From: Acanthaster planci
Lineage: Eukaryota > Echinodermata > Asteroidea > Valvatida > Acanthasteridae
Length of the DNA stretch: 64,000 nucleotides
Assembly (NCBI RefSeq): GCF_001949145.1
Contig: NW_019091479.1
Location: forward strand, 563,932-627,931
Direction: 5' to 3'
Shown here: positions 61,001-64,000 of the stretch, one piece after another
How positions within the stretch are numbered: the first letter of the stretch is position 1
How the letters are laid out: every line of letters begins with the position of its first letter
Program-made: the position numbers and the translations under genes
The notes under the pieces: generated by a model
Seen by the model: only the letters and a program-made list of their open reading frames with translations
Told to the model about the DNA's origin: nothing
The model's database searches: none

Positions 61001-63529
61001 GCTTTTTGTTCCTTGTCTTCACACGTTGAATTTGTGGTATTTTTCTTCTTCAAGCTGCAGCTATTGCAAACACAGCAGCAGCAACAGCAACCGCCAAGCC
61101 AAGATGTTGGAACCAAGTTATTTGAATCTAATCCAAACATCGAGGATCTCAGTGCCTCCTTCCGAAGTTTATATAAATCAGTATTTGAGAGTTCCATGAG
61201 TAAGTTTACATACTTGGACCAGGATTTTTAGCTTCAGAAAGCGCAGCCTGAAGACCAGGACAGAATTTTGCAGTGCTGCTTCGCACACATATTCCTAACA
61301 GAAACTTATATCATACATTTATTATAAGCAGTAAGCACAGGTTGGAAATTACAATGCTTAAAATAGAAAAATAATTAGTGGAATCTCCATTCCTGCATGC
61401 TTTAACGCAAAACGTTTGCCTACTTTTAAGCAGTCTATTAATAGGTTCTTTTCCTTGGATGATTTTTTTAGATGGTCCCTTATCCCAGTTCCACCAGGTG
61501 GATAGTAACACACCATCCCCACAGCAATCACTGGTAGGCTCACCCAACGGTAACCAGCTACAGCAATCACAGCAATATCTAGGTGAGTCATGTCATTGGT
61601 AGTGTCCTACAGAGAGCAAGGTGCTGGGAAAAGGTCTGTTAGGGTGAAAGTTTAGAACGGACTGTTAAATGAAGTGGTTAACAGTTGGTTCTTGTACTTT
61701 TACCCTGATCAAATTTAGCCAGATGTGTCCTTTGGTAAGCCAAATTGTCATTTTAGATGCGAACATATTATTAACGTTAACTTTCTTATTTTGTGGTAAC
61801 CTTGTTATTGCAAATACTGAATTCCTTCCTGCTAGGTCAGCTAAGTCTGAACAGCTCCAACCTAGACTGGCTCCAGAATCTGGATCTATTGAAGGAGAGT
61901 GTAAGAACAGCCAACTGGAATGATATTGACGTGTCCCAGTTCCAAGGTAAGACTGCATATCCAGTCTGGAAGACAAAAGTATTGAAAAAGAAAGATGCTA
62001 CCAAGGAATTCAGAGTCATAAAGGTTTGAAGAGTTTTAAGGTACTGTAGTGTGAGAAACAGTTCCTTCAAGTTGTTTTCCACCATTGTTTTTTGTCCAAC
62101 ATTTGATATACTTCAGACTATATTTTCCTTAGAGGCGGAGTCAAAGTTCCATTTATAAAGAATGTTTATTTTTCCCAACATTAGGTTTAATGGAGAGTAT
62201 GAAGCAAGCAGACCTGAAAAATTGGTCCCTTGAACCGCAGCAGTTTGCTGATCTTGCTGCCTCCTTAAATCAGTTCTTCCAACAGACTGGTTTATTGACT
62301 CAGAGTTTGGGTGGTCTGTCAGCCTCCTCAGCAGCAACAGGTATGTTGCTTGTCAAGAACTCAACTCCAAACATGTTCAGAATAATGATCTTAACCTTAT
62401 GCCGATGTTGCCATCACTTCTGTCCTGAATTCACATCTTCCTAGGAATATTAGCTTTATTGAACCATGAATCTTCCCCAAACCTCCAGAGGCATTAAGTC
62501 ACCTGTAATCTTATATCTAGAGCTAGGTCATGGTAATCCAAATCTGTTGCCAGTGTGTGGAGATTAAAAGCTAGGTCAAGGTCTTGCAGTCTCCTACAAA
62601 TGTGTGAGGTCATCCTGCCAGGAAATGTAGCGTAAGCTCTGAAAGCCTGTTTTGAACACAGCCTTATAGTGGCTGGGCTCACTCTTCTTTGAAACTGTAC
62701 AATCCTGTCAAACCTCCAGCTGGATTTGATCCAACAGGATTGGGATTCATTTGCTGTGCCATGGCATTTTTGTACTAAAAGGAATAATTCGGTTTGAGTT
62801 TTCGTGAGACTTTTTAATAAGCCAGTTCAATGTTTCAAAAAACCAGGGTCTTTCAGGAACAAAACATGCTTGTGAGTGGGCGTATGCCTGTACTGATAGG
62901 ACAGAATATCATGTGTGCATGCAGCTGTTCCTAAATTGCCTCGTACTGAGCATGCTCTGTTGGAATACCCAACTGGCTCGTAATTGTGATTACAATTGAA
63001 TTGTTCATCAATGCTGGCCTGTATTTATAGCTTTTTCATAATAGTTCCGTTAACCTTACCCGCCTATGTAAGCAGAGATTTATACTAGTGCTTGTCTTTG
63101 TGGCTGCATCTATTAATCAAACCTTACCCGCCTATGTAAGCAGAGATTTATACTAGTGCTTGTCTTTGTGGCTGCATCTATTAATCAAATAAACTGATTC
63201 CATTGGGACGTCTTTATAATGTACCTGTTTTGTCTTTAGGGAGTGGTTTCAACAGCAGTCAACATTCAAACTACTCTAACTCTACAACAGGCGGTCATTC
63301 TTCACTCATGGGATCCCCTAATCTTCTCAGTCCAGACAACAGCTCCACATCTCTGGGTCTGTCACCACATGGTCTCTCCCCTCATCATCAATTATCAGTC
63401 AGTCCAAGGCACCAGACTACCATACCACAACCCAGGGCACATCAGGTACCTACTGTGCATGTCCAGACAGTTCCTAACTATCCAGCTGATGAGGAGGAAG
63501 ACACATTTGACTGGGATAGCATAGTATGA
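52001..63529 (+). CDS. FOXJ3: Forkhead transcription factor FOXJ2/FOXJ3-type
   Basis: Nine coding exons: 52001-52372, 55095-55169, 57786-57872, 60380-60499, 61055-61199, 61472-61582, 61836-61946, 62185-62340, 63240-63529; 488 aa (human FOXJ3 about 622). The start ATG has an AAAATGG context. Short N-terminal motif [17 protein letters not shown] is shared with vertebrate FOXJ2/J3. Forkhead domain about residues 77-165: [16 protein letters not shown], then helix 3 [13 protein letters not shown] split from helix 2 by intron 1, and GSYWAID. Then a Ser/Gln-rich part, [37 protein letters not shown] with [18 protein letters not shown], and the acidic end [10 protein letters not shown], all hallmarks of the FOXJ2/J3 group. 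Nuclear DNA-binding regulator. The symbol reflects the best match; it may be the single pre-duplication gene. Confidence 0.92.
52545..53340 (+). mobile_element. CR1/L2-like LINE ORF2 C-terminal relic in FOXJ intron 1
   Basis: Broken frames read as the end of a reverse transcriptase [13 protein letters not shown] near the start, [31 protein letters not shown] (52930-53020), then after a frameshift [20 protein letters not shown] and [17 protein letters not shown] (53030-53290). This order is typical of CR1/L2/Rex-type LINEs. Several stops and frameshifts; inactive. Same strand as the host gene. Confidence 0.8.
53300..53715. repeat. Inverted pair of (CCAACTCGACCG)n-like repeats
   Basis: 53310-53390 has several TCAACTCGAC/CCAACTC words; 53605-53715 has the reverse complement kind (GGTCGAGTTGGTC). 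The two clusters face each other across about 220 bases, following the LINE relic. May be a low-complexity part of its tail. Confidence 0.5.
57408..57573. mobile_element. Short hairpin MITE in FOXJ intron 2
   Basis: Two arms of about 70 bases are reverse complements with roughly 80% identity (CACAATAGTGCGCCTCCAAG on the left versus TACAATAGTGCACCACCAAG read from the right; also GTTGACC and AAATCTGT). Loop of a few bases. No coding capacity. Confidence 0.68.
60351..60375. repeat. (TTTG)n microsatellite next to a splice acceptor
   Basis: Five to six TTTG units end within a few bases of the AG (60378-60379) of FOXJ exon 4, forming part of its polypyrimidine-like tract. Confidence 0.85.
63053..63188. 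repeat. Perfect 68-bp tandem duplication
   Basis: 63053-63120 and 63121-63188 are identical base for base (start ACCTTACCCGCCTATG, end CATCTATTAATCAA). It lies in the last FOXJ intron, about 50 bases before the final acceptor. A recent duplication or an assembly artefact. Confidence 0.95.
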
Positions 63530-64000
63530 GTATAGTCTGTCAGTGGAAATTGACAAAGCCAGGCCAGTCATGATAGGTAGAAGACTCCAAGTACTGAAAA
63601 ACGAGTTCTATTGGCTGAATATGAAACAAGAGGATCCTTGTACTTCTTTGCTGGAGTTGAGTTCATTTTGATAGCAGTACCAATCAAGTTTTAGGGGAAT
63701 TTCAGGAACGTAGTTATGATACAGTGCTGGAACATGGACATGGCAGAATATTTGAAAGTATGTACATTGAAGATGGATGCGTATGCCAACAGGTATGAGC
63801 TTGGTGCTGATGTGCGCCCTCACTGTCTGTGACTTCAATAGGGAGAGGTTTGGGGTATTTATAAACAAGAACCATTATTTGGGTGTTGTGAACCCTTTTG
63901 GGTTTGTGTGTGTATAGTTCACGCATACAGACCTCCAAGTCAATAGTTCCATTCATTTTTTTCGGGGGGGGGGCTTGGATCATGCTGAAAAATTACCACG
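63530..64000 (+). other. 3' untranslated region of the FOXJ2/3 gene
   Basis: Follows the TGA at 63527-63529. No coding frame; ends with a short G run near 63966. The polyadenylation site is beyond the window or not evident. Confidence 0.5.

Overview
This is animal nuclear DNA. Genes are split by GT-AG introns (one looks GC-AG), intergenic DNA is AT-rich, and the ground is littered with short inverted-repeat transposons and decayed retroelements. The gene set (nucleolin, ZMYND12, SLC33A1, UBE2J2, a single FOXJ2/3 gene, GT92 glycosyltransferases, an adenosine-receptor-like GPCR) fits an invertebrate deuterostome. The many GGCCTAGGCC-type and TACATGTA words make me lean to an echinoderm or hemichordate, but that is inference. 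Exon models were built by hand from reading frame, splice sites and phase continuity; untranslated ends are mostly not resolvable. Layout: 385-2934 (+) is the 3' half of an SLC46-type transporter. Its last exon overlaps, antisense, the 3' end of an unassigned membrane-protein-like gene (2880-3231, -). 5107-6174 and 8601-9755 (-) are two intronless tandem GT92 glycosyltransferases. 9.8-12.4 kb is a graveyard of hAT-like and Penelope-like scraps. 12392-22658 (-) is a complete 17-coding-exon nucleolin gene (718 aa), head-to-head with ZMYND12 (23324-27380, +) over a 665-bp shared promoter region. A 0.5-kb foldback element precedes an adenosine-receptor-like GPCR (30056-31441, +). Two TTAA-bounded piggyBac-type MITEs sit back to back at 33667-34843. 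SLC33A1 (34963-39035, -) has an upstream leader intron carrying two further inverted-repeat elements. An unassigned minus-strand gene end (41784-42140) lies between SLC33A1 and UBE2J2 (43088-44632, +). 46658-49131 (-) is a Ly6/uPAR-type GPI-anchored protein. 52001-63529 (+) is a FOXJ2/3 forkhead factor with a LINE relic in its first intron. The genes do not form a pathway or operon; they are ordinary neighbours. I found no clearly new biological system. The best leads are the two unassigned gene ends, the clustered foldback/MITE elements (two with exact target-site duplications, TTAA and TA), and the exon-pair architecture of the nucleolin RRMs.
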